Assembly: GCF_002954585.1 (NCBI RefSeq) | Contig: NZ_MSCI01000001.1 | Span: 558,001-622,000 of the forward strand | Length of the DNA stretch: 64,000 nt | Origin: Vibrio chagasii | Lineage (GTDB): Bacteria > Pseudomonadota > Gammaproteobacteria > Enterobacterales > Vibrionaceae | Reading direction: 5' to 3' | In this document: positions 27,023-36,889 of the stretch, piece by piece | Position numbering within the stretch: the first letter of the stretch is position 1 | Layout: every line of letters starts with the position of its first letter | The notes under the pieces: model-generated | The model's input: only the letters and a program-made list of their open reading frames with translations | Databases searched by the model: none | Told to the model about the DNA's origin: nothing | Translations under genes and position numbers: made by a program

Positions 27023-27547
27023 ATGCTAGGTTGCACTAACAAGACTGTCCTTTTAGGACTAGCTGCACTGTGTTCATTCTCTGCGTCTGCAAACAACTTT
27101 AACTACAACACATTCGAGCTGCGCATGGGTACCAGCCCTAGTACCTTCGGTGGTGAAGTAACAACCATGTTTACTCAGAACTCACACTTTGTTACACGTA
27201 TCGATTCAGAATTCGAAAGTGATTGGGATGCAGCTGTCGGTATGGGATTTAATGGCCCTATTAGTCAATTTGCTGATGTGACCGGACAAATGCTTCTGCA
27301 CAACATTGAACGTAATGACGACAACCATATCAAAACCGAGATTAACCTAGGTTTAAGAGCTTGGTTAATGGCAAACGTTGAAGTCAATGCACGCCTTGGT
27401 CAACTGATTGACAATGACGACACTCGCTCAATCGTAGGTATTGGCGCTCGTTTCCATTCAACAGATCAACTTTCTGTAGGTTTGGACATGCGTAATAATG
27501 GTACTTACGGTCATCAGTTGTTAATGTCAGCTCGATTCGGTTTCTAG
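27023..27547 (+). CDS. Small outer-membrane beta-barrel protein
   Basis: The 174-residue protein has a signal peptide (to about residue 23, CSFSASA) and a mature part of alternating strands ending LLMSARFGF, with a terminal Phe typical of outer-membrane barrels. Its size suggests an eight-stranded barrel. Family not identified. It has its own ribosome binding site (TGGAGT) and a terminator behind it. Confidence 0.65.
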   Translation: MLGCTNKTVLLGLAALCSFSASANNFNYNTFELRMGTSPSTFGGEVTTMFTQNSHFVTRIDSEFESDWDAAVGMGFNGPISQFADVTGQMLLHNIERNDDNHIKTEINLGLRAWLMANVEVNARLGQLIDNDDTRSIVGIGARFHSTDQLSVGLDMRNNGTYGHQLLMSARFGF

Positions 27548-27586
27548 ACCTTTAAAAGCGTTGACCAAAACAACTAAACTAATTTC

Positions 27587-27612
27587 AAAGCCGACTTCCT
27601 AAAGTCGGCTTT
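27587..27612 (+). terminator. Terminator of the barrel gene
   Basis: An 11-base perfect stem (AAAGCCGACTT / AAGTCGGCTTT) with a four-base loop. The T-run is short (TTTA), but stem quality is high and the A-rich left arm would also serve the opposite strand. Confidence 0.7.
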
Positions 27613-27851
27613 ATTCATCATATAAATCAGTCAATTAACAGATTTCCCCTATCCTAAGCCCTCAAGATTTTTGCTCAACGACACTTGAATAACGTCCATC
27701 GATCTATTCAATTTACTAGATTGCCAATTACTTGTTTTAGTTACTTTTTATATTAGCAATTTATTAATAAAAGCTAACTGATAAAACAACTTTACGATAG
27801 TACGGCGTACTGACACTCTCTCCAAAAAATTAATAGAGTGAAGTACCGTAA

Positions 27852-29741
27852 ATGGGTGTTAACAGCATTTCAATCAAGAACAAACTTACATTAATATTTG
27901 TTGTGATTATTTTCGCAATGACAATGATCCAAAATTATATGACTGGCAAACAACTGTTAAATGAGACTTACCGCTCTATTCAACAGTACTCTTCCACACT
28001 GACCGATACGAATGTCGCAGGCAGTGAAAAGTGGATTGAGGGACGTATCAATGTCGTAAACGCAGCGAAAAATGCGTTCAAATACACAGATAACCCATTC
28101 ACCTATTTCACGCAGAGTACGAACGCAGGTCGATTCCAAATTGCTTACGCTGGTCTTTCCGATGGTCGTTTCCTACAAGGCGTTCATTTACATGTACCTG
28201 AAGGCTACGACCCTCGAACTCGAGATTGGTACAAAGTACCTATGTCTACTGGCAAAACGGTCGTAACAGAACCTTATTTAGGCGTGGCAACCAATGACCT
28301 AGTTGTGACCATTGCAAGCCCATTCAACACGAGTGGGTACTCAGGTGTCATCGGCGCGGATCTTAACCTAAATACTTTGATCAACGACGTGGTAAGTATT
28401 GAACAACCTGGTGTTTACGCATTCCTTGTAGATGGCAGTGGCAAGATTGTTGCTCATAGGGACCGTAATCTAACACTTAAATCGGTTGCTAACGTTTCAC
28501 CAAACCTTTCAGCGAGCAAGATCAAATCGTTGTCTCAAGATCCAGGTTTCGAAGAAATCAGCATCGATGGCGAAGAGTCCCTACTTTCAGCGAAGAAAGT
28601 TCCTCATACCGATTGGTACTTCACTGTCGTAATCGATAAAACCCAATCATTTGCCTCTTACCGCTCTTTGCTGCGTCAATCGGCTATCTTTGGCCTGATT
28701 CAGCTTGCCGTTATTGCATTCGTGGCAATGTTTATCATCAAAAAGGCACTAACAACGCTCAGCTCGGCAATGGAGGCTCTATCTGAAGCTCTATCTAAAG
28801 GCGATGGTGATCTAACACAGTGTATCTCGGTAAACACCAAAGACGAGATCGGTACACTGGCTCATCACGTCAATGCCTTCATCGCCAAACTACAAGAAAT
28901 TGTTCGTGATATCGCAGACTCTTCGAGCCAGTTGAACGAGCAATCTGAAGTCAGTACCAATGTTGCACGCCAAACGAGCGATGGCCTAACGGTTCAATTG
29001 CATGAGATCTCGCAAATTGCGACTGCAGTACACGAAATGTCGGCAACGGCAGAAGAAGTGGCAAACAACGCACAAATGACGGCAGATTCGGCGATCAGCT
29101 CTACTGAGAACTGCGAGCAAGGCAAACAAGTGATTATCCGCAACCAAGATTCAATCACTAACCTTGCACAGCAAGTAGAAAACGCGTCGGGCATTATTCA
29201 AGAGCTTGAAAAGAATGCATTAGACATCAATGCGATCCTCTCGACGCTCTCTGACATCGCTGAACAAACTAACCTACTTGCACTTAACGCAGCAATAGAA
29301 GCGGCACGTGCCGGTGAACAAGGTCGTGGTTTCGCCGTTGTTGCCGACGAGGTTCGAGTACTGTCTCAACGAACTCACAGCTCAACCGATGAGATTCGTG
29401 AAATGATCGAGACTCTACAGAAAAACAGCGTGAGTGCTGTTGAGTCGATGCAACGCAGCCAAGACTTAGCTCAATCTAGTGTTGATGATACGAACAATGC
29501 CACCACAGCGCTTGAAGAGATCGCAACATCGATCCAGCAGATCTCTGATATGGCGTCACACATCTCGAATGCGGCATCTGAGCAAAGAACCGTGACTGGT
29601 GAGGTAAGCAAAAACATCCAATTAGTTAATGATGTGTCAGACAAGATGTCGACGGAAGCCGATAACTCGCTTCACCTTTCAGAAGAATTACGTGGCATCG
29701 CCCAACAATTGAATGCTCAAGTTCAGCTATTCAAGTACTAA
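27852..29741 (+). CDS. Methyl-accepting chemotaxis protein, dCache type
   Basis: The 629-residue chemoreceptor has a membrane segment (about residues 13-30), a periplasmic double Cache sensor domain (about 40-275, with [21 protein letters not shown]), a second membrane segment (about 277-297), a HAMP region and the signalling domain with the invariant hairpin [20 protein letters not shown]. It reports ligand binding to CheA/CheW. The Cache architecture often binds amino acids or amines, but the ligand cannot be read from sequence. No CheR/CheB tether is visible at the C-terminus. Confidence 0.92.
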   Translation: MGVNSISIKNKLTLIFVVIIFAMTMIQNYMTGKQLLNETYRSIQQYSSTLTDTNVAGSEKWIEGRINVVNAAKNAFKYTDNPFTYFTQSTNAGRFQIAYAGLSDGRFLQGVHLHVPEGYDPRTRDWYKVPMSTGKTVVTEPYLGVATNDLVVTIASPFNTSGYSGVIGADLNLNTLINDVVSIEQPGVYAFLVDGSGKIVAHRDRNLTLKSVANVSPNLSASKIKSLSQDPGFEEISIDGEESLLSAKKVPHTDWYFTVVIDKTQSFASYRSLLRQSAIFGLIQLAVIAFVAMFIIKKALTTLSSAMEALSEALSKGDGDLTQCISVNTKDEIGTLAHHVNAFIAKLQEIVRDIADSSSQLNEQSEVSTNVARQTSDGLTVQLHEISQIATAVHEMSATAEEVANNAQMTADSAISSTENCEQGKQVIIRNQDSITNLAQQVENASGIIQELEKNALDINAILSTLSDIAEQTNLLALNAAIEAARAGEQGRGFAVVADEVRVLSQRTHSSTDEIREMIETLQKNSVSAVESMQRSQDLAQSSVDDTNNATTALEEIATSIQQISDMASHISNAASEQRTVTGEVSKNIQLVNDVSDKMSTEADNSLHLSEELRGIAQQLNAQVQLFKY

Positions 29742-29769
29742 CAACGTCTTGGAGTTTTTGTTCTTCTAA

Positions 29770-29806
29770 GAAAAAGCCCCGACCACAACCGTGCTCGGGG
29801 CTATTT
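29770..29806. terminator. Bidirectional terminator
   Basis: Stem AGCCCCGA / TCGGGGCT lies between the convergent chemoreceptor and ybiT genes, with an A-run on the left (U-tract for the minus strand) and CTATTT on the right. Confidence 0.75.
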
Positions 29807-29820
29807 ACATCTAGTGATGA

Positions 29821-31428
29821 TTACAAGTTAACCATCAACATCTTTTTCTGATGATCCAAGTACTCTTCATAGGTACCTTGGAAACTCACTAGTTGCTGGT
29901 CTTTCACATCAATAATGTGTGTCGCAAGTGAAGATACAAATTCACGGTCGTGACTCACAAAGATAAGCGTCCCCGGGTATACCTTAAGTGCGTCGTTGAG
30001 CGCTTGGATCGCTTCCATATCCATGTGGTTCGTTGGTTCGTCCATCACAAGCACGTTAATGTCTTGCATCATTAACTTGCCAAATAACAGGCGGTTCTTT
30101 TCTCCACCAGAACAGTTACGCGCTTTCTTGTTTGCATCGTCAGCAGTAAACAATAGACGACCAAGAATGCCACGTACCATTAAGTCATCATGCTTCGCTG
30201 TACGCCACTGTGAGATCCAATCGAAAATGCTCAGGTCGTTATCAAAGTCTGCACTGCTATCTTGTGGGCAGTAACCAACGGATGCGTTTTCAGACCATTT
30301 TACGATGCCTTGGTTTTGCTCAAGTTCACCGACTAAACAACGTAGTAAGGTAGTTTTACCCACACCGTTCTCACCAATAACCGCAAGGCGTGTACCCGCT
30401 TCAAGTAACAAGTTACCACCAGCAAATAACGTTTCACCTTCGAAACCGTGGCCTAGCTCTTGAAGTTCGAGCGCTTGGCGGTGTAGCTTCTTACCTTCGC
30501 CGAAGTTAATCGACGGGCTCATGCGGCTCGAAGACTTCACTTCATCAAGAGTGATCTTTTCCATCTTCTTAGCACGAGAACTCGCTTGCTTCGCTTTCGA
30601 TGCATTGGCACCGAAACGGTTCACGAAGTCTTGCAGCTCGTTGATTTCGGCTGTCTTCTTCGCGTTGGAAGCCAGAAGTTGTTCACGACGTAAACCTGAT
30701 GCTTCTAGGAAGTACTCGTAGTTACCTGAATAGATACGCAGTTCACCGTAATCGATGTCCGCCATGTGTGTACATACAGAGTTCAGGAAGTGTCTATCGT
30801 GCGAAATGATGATCATTGTACATTTACGCTGGTTTAGCTCTTCAGCAAGCCAGTTGATGGTGTGAATATCCAAGTTGTTGGTTGGTTCATCAAGTAACAG
30901 AATATCTGGATTCGCGAACAGCGCTTGTGCCAAAAGCACACGCAGTTTCCAACCCGGAGCAACTTGCTGCATCAGGCCAAAGTGTAGCTCTTCTTCGATA
31001 CCCGCTTGGATAAGAATATCGCCAGCACGACTTTCCGCTGTATAGCCATCCATTTCTGCGAATTCGCTTTCAAGCTCTGCCACTTTCATACCGTCTTCTT
31101 CGCTCATTTCAGGCAAAGAGTAAATACGGTCACGCTCTTGTTTTACTTCCCATAACTTTCTGTCGCCCATGATCACAACGTCAATTACGCTGTGCTGCTC
31201 AAAAGCGAACTGATCTTGGCTCAATACGCCCAGTTTTTCTCCAGGAGTGATTGAAACGTTGCCCGAGCTCGGTGCTAGCGCACCACTTAGGATTTTCATG
31301 AACGTCGATTTGCCGCAACCATTGGCGCCAATCAGACCATAGCGATTGCCGTTACCAAATTTAGCTGAGATGTTTTCAAACAAAGGCTCTGCGCCAAATT
31401 GCATTGTGATGTTCGCGGTAGATATCAA
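29821..31428 (-). CDS. ybiT: ABC-F ATPase YbiT
   Basis: YbiT belongs to the ABC-F proteins, soluble twin-ATPases acting on ribosomes. The 535-residue protein has Walker A motifs GANGCGKST and GENGVGKTT, Walker B motifs [11 protein letters not shown] and [11 protein letters not shown], the signature-type [14 protein letters not shown] in the first half and [12 protein letters not shown] in the second. A charged linker with [14 protein letters not shown] joins them. No membrane domain is encoded nearby, as expected. Confidence 0.93.
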   Translation of the reverse strand: MISTANITMQFGAEPLFENISAKFGNGNRYGLIGANGCGKSTFMKILSGALAPSSGNVSITPGEKLGVLSQDQFAFEQHSVIDVVIMGDRKLWEVKQERDRIYSLPEMSEEDGMKVAELESEFAEMDGYTAESRAGDILIQAGIEEELHFGLMQQVAPGWKLRVLLAQALFANPDILLLDEPTNNLDIHTINWLAEELNQRKCTMIIISHDRHFLNSVCTHMADIDYGELRIYSGNYEYFLEASGLRREQLLASNAKKTAEINELQDFVNRFGANASKAKQASSRAKKMEKITLDEVKSSSRMSPSINFGEGKKLHRQALELQELGHGFEGETLFAGGNLLLEAGTRLAVIGENGVGKTTLLRCLVGELEQNQGIVKWSENASVGYCPQDSSADFDNDLSIFDWISQWRTAKHDDLMVRGILGRLLFTADDANKKARNCSGGEKNRLLFGKLMMQDINVLVMDEPTNHMDMEAIQALNDALKVYPGTLIFVSHDREFVSSLATHIIDVKDQQLVSFQGTYEEYLDHQKKMLMVNL

Positions 31429-31629
31429 AGAAGTAATTCCTAAGCGTGTACTGGATAGATAATTATTAGGCAGTTGGATAAACCTAAATAAGGACTACGA
31501 AAGTATGGGTTAAACGAAAATGAAGCGCGGATTATATAGAGATCAGGATCACATTGTCGAGGCTAAACAGTGAACGGTTCACTTACAAAGACGAATTATC
31601 GGTATTTACCTAAATCACGGTCGTAAAAA

Positions 31630-31666
31630 TGAAAAAATCCCCGCTAATTCAATTAGCAGGGATTCG
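31630..31666 (-). terminator. Terminator of the retropepsin-like lipoprotein gene
   Basis: A hairpin (AATCCCTGCTAATT on the minus strand with its near-perfect complement, one internal mismatch) is followed by six T residues on the minus strand. Confidence 0.7.
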
Positions 31667-31703
31667 ATTATTAGAAAGTTAACGTGTCAGAGTAGCTCTG
31701 AAA

Positions 31704-32390
31704 CTATTTAGTCACTTTCTTCTGAACGTATTTCTGACTTACGTCGACAACCGCCACATCTCTAAAGAAGCTTCTTCCTAGCAGAAGTGGGAAAGAAAGG
31801 TGCGTTCGGTCCGCTAGAGTAAATTCAGTTTTGTCTTTTAGATCACCAATTTGGATCGAAGCGACAACCACTGCACGACGTTGTGTGCCTTCAGCACTCG
31901 ATTGCTTGATCTTAACCCAACGCTCTACAGGTAGACTGATCTCTTCTGTTGTGATGCCATCGTGCGCGATTTTAAACTTAACCCAATCTTTACCGTCACG
32001 TTCAAACTCTACGATATCCACAGCACTGATTGAAGATGTCGTTGCACCGGTATCTACACGCGCTTTAAACGCCTCTTTCAAGCCAGGAACAAATACCCAC
32101 TCTTCTTCACCAAGGATCAGTTTACCGTCACTGGTTTTGGTTGGTTTTGCTGCCGGTTTTTCTTCAGGCTTTGGTTTCGCTTCTGGTTCAGTTGGTTTTA
32201 CTTCTTCAGGCTTCTCGGTAGGTTCCGTTACTTTGTCGCCTTCAGTTGCGTCTGTCTTAGAAGAATCGTCAACAACTGGTTGTTCGATCTGAGGCTTTTG
32301 CTCTGGTTCAACCGGTACCTGAGTCGTGGTTGTACAAGCAAACAAGCCGCCACTTAACATTAGGGTTATAATCGCTTTCCAATTATACAT
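31704..32390 (-). CDS. Retropepsin-like (Zn_protease/RimB-type) lipoprotein
   Basis: The 228-residue protein has a signal peptide with lipobox GLFAC (Cys19), a long Pro/Glu/Lys linker (about 25-85) and a C-terminal domain with FKARVDTGATTSSIS, the DTGA motif of aspartic peptidases, and FPLLLGRSFFRDVAVVDVS. Members are often annotated 'ATP-dependent zinc protease', but the motif is aspartic-peptidase-like. It is probably anchored to the outer or inner membrane by lipid. It lies 14 bases after the aminotransferase gene on the same strand. Confidence 0.8.
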   Translation of the reverse strand: MYNWKAIITLMLSGGLFACTTTTQVPVEPEQKPQIEQPVVDDSSKTDATEGDKVTEPTEKPEEVKPTEPEAKPKPEEKPAAKPTKTSDGKLILGEEEWVFVPGLKEAFKARVDTGATTSSISAVDIVEFERDGKDWVKFKIAHDGITTEEISLPVERWVKIKQSSAEGTQRRAVVVASIQIGDLKDKTEFTLADRTHLSFPLLLGRSFFRDVAVVDVSQKYVQKKVTK

Positions 32391-32404
32391 TCAGTCACCT
32401 TCTA

Positions 32405-33598
32405 TTATTTTGATACGTTGGCTATCGCTTTCGCTACGTAAGGAATGTGGGATTCAGAAAGACCTGCAATATTGATGCGTCCATCACCAACACCGTAGAT
32501 GCCATATTCTTCACGTAATTGATTCATTTGAATTTCTTTAAAGCCTAGTACAGTAAACATACCTTTATGACTTTCAATGAAATCAAATTGTGACGTGTTA
32601 TAAGTATTTCGCAATTCATCACATAAACTTTGGCGCAGATTTAACAAACGTTGCTGCATTTCACTCAATTCTTGCTTCCAAATCGTTGTTAGATCTTGAT
32701 TCTGAAGAATTGTTTTAACCAACGCCGCACCGTGATCTGGCGGCATAGTGTAAGTTGAGCGAGCAAGCGTCAGTAACTTACCTTTCGCATTACCAACATG
32801 TTCACTGTTTTTACCAATCACAATCGCAGCGCCCGTTCTTTCACGGTACAAGCCGAAATTCTTTGAGCAAGAGGTAGTAATTAACATCTCTTCCACGTTG
32901 TTCGCCATGTATTGAAGACCTTTTGCATCTTCTTCTAGGCCGTCACCAAAGCCTTGGTAAGCAATATCAACGAATGGTAAGAAACCATTTTTCTGCGACA
33001 ATTTCGTGATTTCCTGCCACGCTCCAAAGTCGATATCAGCACCCGTTGGGTTATGACAGCAACCGTGCAGTAGTACCACGTCTGATGGACCCGCTTTCGA
33101 TAGGTCATCTAACATTCTTGCAGTATCAACTTGCTTCGTTTCAGGACTGAAGTAATTGTAGTATCGAACTTTTAAGCCTGCCGCTTCCATCACAGGTTTG
33201 TGGTTCACATAGCTTGGGTTTGAAATCCAAACTGTAGTGTCTGGTTGAGAAACTTTCATTAAGTCACCCAACATTCGAAGTGCCCCACTTGCACCTGGTG
33301 TTTGAATCGCAGCAACACGATCCATTGCAGAAGTCCCTTTAAGCAGCAGATCAACCATGCTTTGGTTAAACTCTTCACAGCCCGCTAGGCCAACGTAAGC
33401 TTTCGTTTTCTGTGTTTCAACAACGATATCTTGAGCCATAGATACGGCTTTCATGATAGGTGTTTCGCCTTGGTCGTTTTTATAAACGCCAATGCCTAAA
33501 TCGACTTTGTCAGTGCGAGTATCGCCGCGGTAAGCAACAGAAAGAGATAGAATTGGATCTAAAGTTGGTTTTGGTAGATGTGAAAACATGAAAGTCAC
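32405..33598 (-). CDS. tyrB: Aromatic amino acid aminotransferase
   Basis: The 397-residue class I aminotransferase transfers amino groups between aromatic or dicarboxylic amino acids and 2-oxoglutarate. It has LGIGVYKNDQGETPIM at the N-terminus, LLHGCCHNPTGADI, the PLP lysine in SCSKNFGLYRERTG and the substrate-binding Arg near the C-terminus (GDGRINIAGL). Aspartate versus tyrosine preference cannot be settled by eye. Length is exactly that of the family. Confidence 0.9.
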   Translation of the reverse strand: MTFMFSHLPKPTLDPILSLSVAYRGDTRTDKVDLGIGVYKNDQGETPIMKAVSMAQDIVVETQKTKAYVGLAGCEEFNQSMVDLLLKGTSAMDRVAAIQTPGASGALRMLGDLMKVSQPDTTVWISNPSYVNHKPVMEAAGLKVRYYNYFSPETKQVDTARMLDDLSKAGPSDVVLLHGCCHNPTGADIDFGAWQEITKLSQKNGFLPFVDIAYQGFGDGLEEDAKGLQYMANNVEEMLITTSCSKNFGLYRERTGAAIVIGKNSEHVGNAKGKLLTLARSTYTMPPDHGAALVKTILQNQDLTTIWKQELSEMQQRLLNLRQSLCDELRNTYNTSQFDFIESHKGMFTVLGFKEIQMNQLREEYGIYGVGDGRINIAGLSESHIPYVAKAIANVSK

Positions 33599-33783
33599 AA
33601 CCCTTTGAAATTCAAGTAATGAACTTCACGTTAACATTATCGTAGTAAAATCAGAAACATTTTTTAAGAGAAGCACTGAGTTCACAGAAGTAATCAGAGA
33701 TTGGTCATTTTACCGGGCAAATTCGTGCAAAAAATCAAACAACTATTAATATTTCCACTAATAAAAGTGAGTGTAGATAAAAG

Positions 33784-34629
33784 TCAGTTCCCAATTGTGG
33801 CGCCGCGTTTGAAGTGCCTTGGCGTCATTCCCGACCATGCTTTAAATCGAGTACTGAAGTTTGCCGCATTCGGATACCCAACGATCTCGCCAATGTGTTG
33901 AATAGACCAGTCGCTCGATTTCAATAAGCGCGCCGCGTACTCCATTCTCATTCGCATGATATGTGTCATCGGGCTATGAGAATAATAACGCTGGCATAAG
34001 CGATGAAAGTGATGCTCTGAACAAGGAAACAAGTTTGCTAATTCATGTACGTTCCATTATTTGTGAAGCTGCTTTTGGACATTGTCGAATACGCGCCTCA
34101 AACGAACTAGGTTTCGTGACTGGTGGTTAGGGACCGGTGCATTAATCAAAAACTCTATTTGTGCCACACTGTGATTGGCGATGGCACCACCTAAATCAAT
34201 CGGCAATGCAATGCTTCTCAACAGAGTATGTATGCAAGATGAGACAACTTCTGCCGCAGGCGAGAGTGTATAACTGATTTCATCACTGACGATATTCTCC
34301 CAGTGTTTATCCGGCGATAGAAAGATACACGCTATCTGCCATGTTTCTTCTTCAATACCAAAACCATTCTCGATGCAGGATGGTACAGTAATGCAAGAGC
34401 CCGGCTCTAGGATGTAACGGCACCCTCTACTCTCTAACCAACCTTTCCCTCTAACCGTAAACAACATATGTTTCTGTTGATTCTTTCGGTATACCGAAAG
34501 GAAATCCCGGCACGATGCCGTACCACACTGAACGATACCTAGCTCTTCGAATGCCAGAACATGGCTTTGGTCGACAAACTCTTGATGTGTCTTTTCAGAG
34601 ATCTCGTATCGCTCTTGCTTTTCGCTCAT
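33784..34629 (-). pseudogene. AraC-family regulator interrupted by an in-frame stop
   Basis: Codons 1-190 encode an N-terminal sensor domain ending in VQKQLHK, then a TAA at 34057-34059. The same frame continues without a gap as WNVHELANLFPCSEHHFHRL and a full AraC DNA-binding domain (WSIQHIGEIVGYPNAANFSTRF, GMTPRHFKRG). The gene is therefore one 282-codon frame cut by a single nonsense codon; the truncated product would lack its DNA-binding domain. It is divergent from a MATE exporter gene that is itself frameshifted, and was probably that gene's regulator. Confidence 0.85.
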
Positions 34630-34761
34630 TCCGGTGCCAGCTCATTTAGGTGACCAAGCCATAAAAGTAGATAGTTTGACAAAAGTCTGTGATGAATGTG
34701 AACAACACAGTGAAATTAAATGCCGATACACTTCTTGCATATTAACGACAAGGGAAATGCG

Positions 34762-36146
34762 ATGCTCTCTACATATCGTCATTTAGACAAAGATTTTGGC
34801 AAAAGCTACTGCACATCGGTTTACCTGTGTCATTACAAACTATGCTGTTCTCACTGCTCGGCGTAGTTGATATTTTCATGGTCAATCAACTCGGTGATGC
34901 TGCAACCGCAGCGGTCGGTGTTGGCAACCGCATATTCTTTTATAATTTGATCATGGTGTCTGGGATTAGTGGTGCAGTGAGCGTGCTAGCTTCGCAATAT
35001 TTCGGAGCGGGTGACTTTAACGGCATCCGACGTGTGTTGGCGCAATCATGGGCACTGTCTATTTTGGCCATCATCCCTTTTGTTTTGATTTATACATTGG
35101 TTCCTGAATCAGTCGTGTCTGTAGTGGCCTCAGACCCTGATTACATCCGCTTGGCAACGGATTACCTTTGGATAACAGGAGCCAGCCTTATTGGTACCGC
35201 AATTGTAGTGCCACTAGAAAGCGCACTGCGATCGGTTGTTGAAGCAAAATTGCCCACAAAAATCAGCATTTGGGCAATCATCGTCAATGCAATTCTAAAT
35301 GCACTGCTTATCTTCGGATTGTTTGGTTTCCCAGAGCTAGGTGTGGTTGGCGCAGCGATCGGCACTACGGTTTCACGATGCTTTCAAACTGTCGCGCTGG
35401 TAGTAATGGTAAGAAAACACTATCTACATTTGTTCCCTACAATCGGCAGTTTGCGCGATGCCATCTTGCCTAAGCACAGAAAGAAGTACTTCAAGATCGC
35501 TATTCCGATGCTAGTTCACGATACGGCGTGGGCGGGTGGAATACTAATTTACAATGTCATTGTTGGGCAGATTGGCGTTGGCGAGCTTGCGATCATCTCG
35601 TTATTATCGCCAGTGGAAAGTATCTTAATTTCGGCTTTCTTGGGTTTTGCCGTTGCCGCCTCGATCATCCTTGGTAATGAGATTGGTGCTAAGAACTATC
35701 AACGGGTTGAAAATACCGCTTGGGGCTATGTGCTTGTGAGTTGCGCGCTTGCTACTTTGCTAGCACTGCTGTGTTTTATCGCCAAACCCGCCATTGTGCA
35801 ATTGATCGATTTAACGCACCTGGAACTCAAAGATACAGCGGTTAATGTCACGTTGGTAATGGCGGCTGGCATGATATTACGAGTCTTCAATATGGTTGGC
35901 ATAGGAAGCGTATTGAAAAGCGGTGGCGACATCAATTACAGCATCTTTATCGACATATTTGGTCAGTGGGCAATTGGTATTCCCCTCGCCTATTTCACTG
36001 CTTTAGTACTTGGCTGGTCTTTAGAATGGGTGTTGATGATTGTGTTGCTGGAGGAGCTGGCGAAGATCGCATTAACTAGCCAACGAATCCACTCTAAGAA
36101 GTGGATAAACAACCTCATAGAAGAGCCGGACCAATTGGCCGCCTAA
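34762..36146 (+). pseudogene. MATE efflux transporter with N-terminal frameshift
   Basis: From GTG 34827 the frame is open and encodes a MATE-family drug/sodium antiporter with about 12 membrane helices. The natural start seems to be ATG 34762, behind AAGGGA, reading MLSTYRHLDKDFGK. That frame leaves the MATE frame at the A4 run 34801-34804. One extra A would join it perfectly to KLLHIGLPVSLQTMLF, the conserved first helix. So one base is missing. Starting at the internal GTG would cost the first part of helix 1, and no good ribosome binding site precedes it. Confidence 0.8.
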
Positions 36147-36264
36147 ATACTGATTAGAACTACTAGAACAAACGAAAAGAACTCACACCCAAGGGCTGAT
36201 TGATTACATTGTGCTAACCATGATGCGCTTTTTCTTTTCACAAGCCTACGAAATGACGACAACC

Positions 36265-36735
36265 TTAGATATCAGTAAATCGATGGATAATTTGGTTTGA
36301 ACTACCACGCCAATCCAGCATTGGATCCGCTTTATCTTGCTCGAAACGACCATCAATTAAAGTATCAACGTATTCCAGCACTTGCTTCTGATTTTCATCC
36401 AACTCACCAAGTTCATAGCCAGTCCACATCCAGATATCTTTGCCTTTGCATTCTGCTTTTACGCGCTTAACCAACTTCAGTATTTCAGAAACGTTCGCAG
36501 GATGCAGAGGATCACCACCAGAAAGCGATAAACCACGGCGTTTGATACGCAGATCATTCAGATCAGCAATAATGTGGTCTTGTAGCTCTTGAGTGAACAA
36601 ATGCCCGGAGTCCAACCTTTGCGTCGACTGGTTATAACACCCACGGCACTGGTGCACGCAACCCGATACGAACAAAGTACAGCGTGTGCCTGGGCCATTT
36701 ACGACGTCGATTGGATGATATTGATGATAATTCAT
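36265..36735 (-). CDS. nrdG: Anaerobic ribonucleotide reductase activating protein
   Basis: NrdG is the radical SAM enzyme that makes the glycyl radical on NrdD. The 156-residue protein shows the iron-sulfur motif CVHQCRGC (Cys26, Cys30, Cys33) and LSGGDPLHP for SAM binding. Length is normal for the family. It follows nrdD on the same strand after 154 bases. Confidence 0.95.
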   Translation of the reverse strand: MNYHQYHPIDVVNGPGTRCTLFVSGCVHQCRGCYNQSTQRLDSGHLFTQELQDHIIADLNDLRIKRRGLSLSGGDPLHPANVSEILKLVKRVKAECKGKDIWMWTGYELGELDENQKQVLEYVDTLIDGRFEQDKADPMLDWRGSSNQIIHRFTDI

Positions 36736-36889
36736 AAGGCAGTATTGAAAACTCGTGATGGCTGAATGGGTTACTTAAAATGTAGCGAGTAGTGAAACCA
36801 ATAAATTGGTATCGACATTAAGCCGATACCAATCTTGTTTCGTGAAACGTAGATCTTTTAAAGAAGCTAGCTGACGAACTTACAGTTCA

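Noticed and set aside
33701-33901. 66-codon plus-strand frame overlapping the AraC pseudogene
   Set aside because: Composition is not protein-like and the opposite strand clearly encodes AraC helices.
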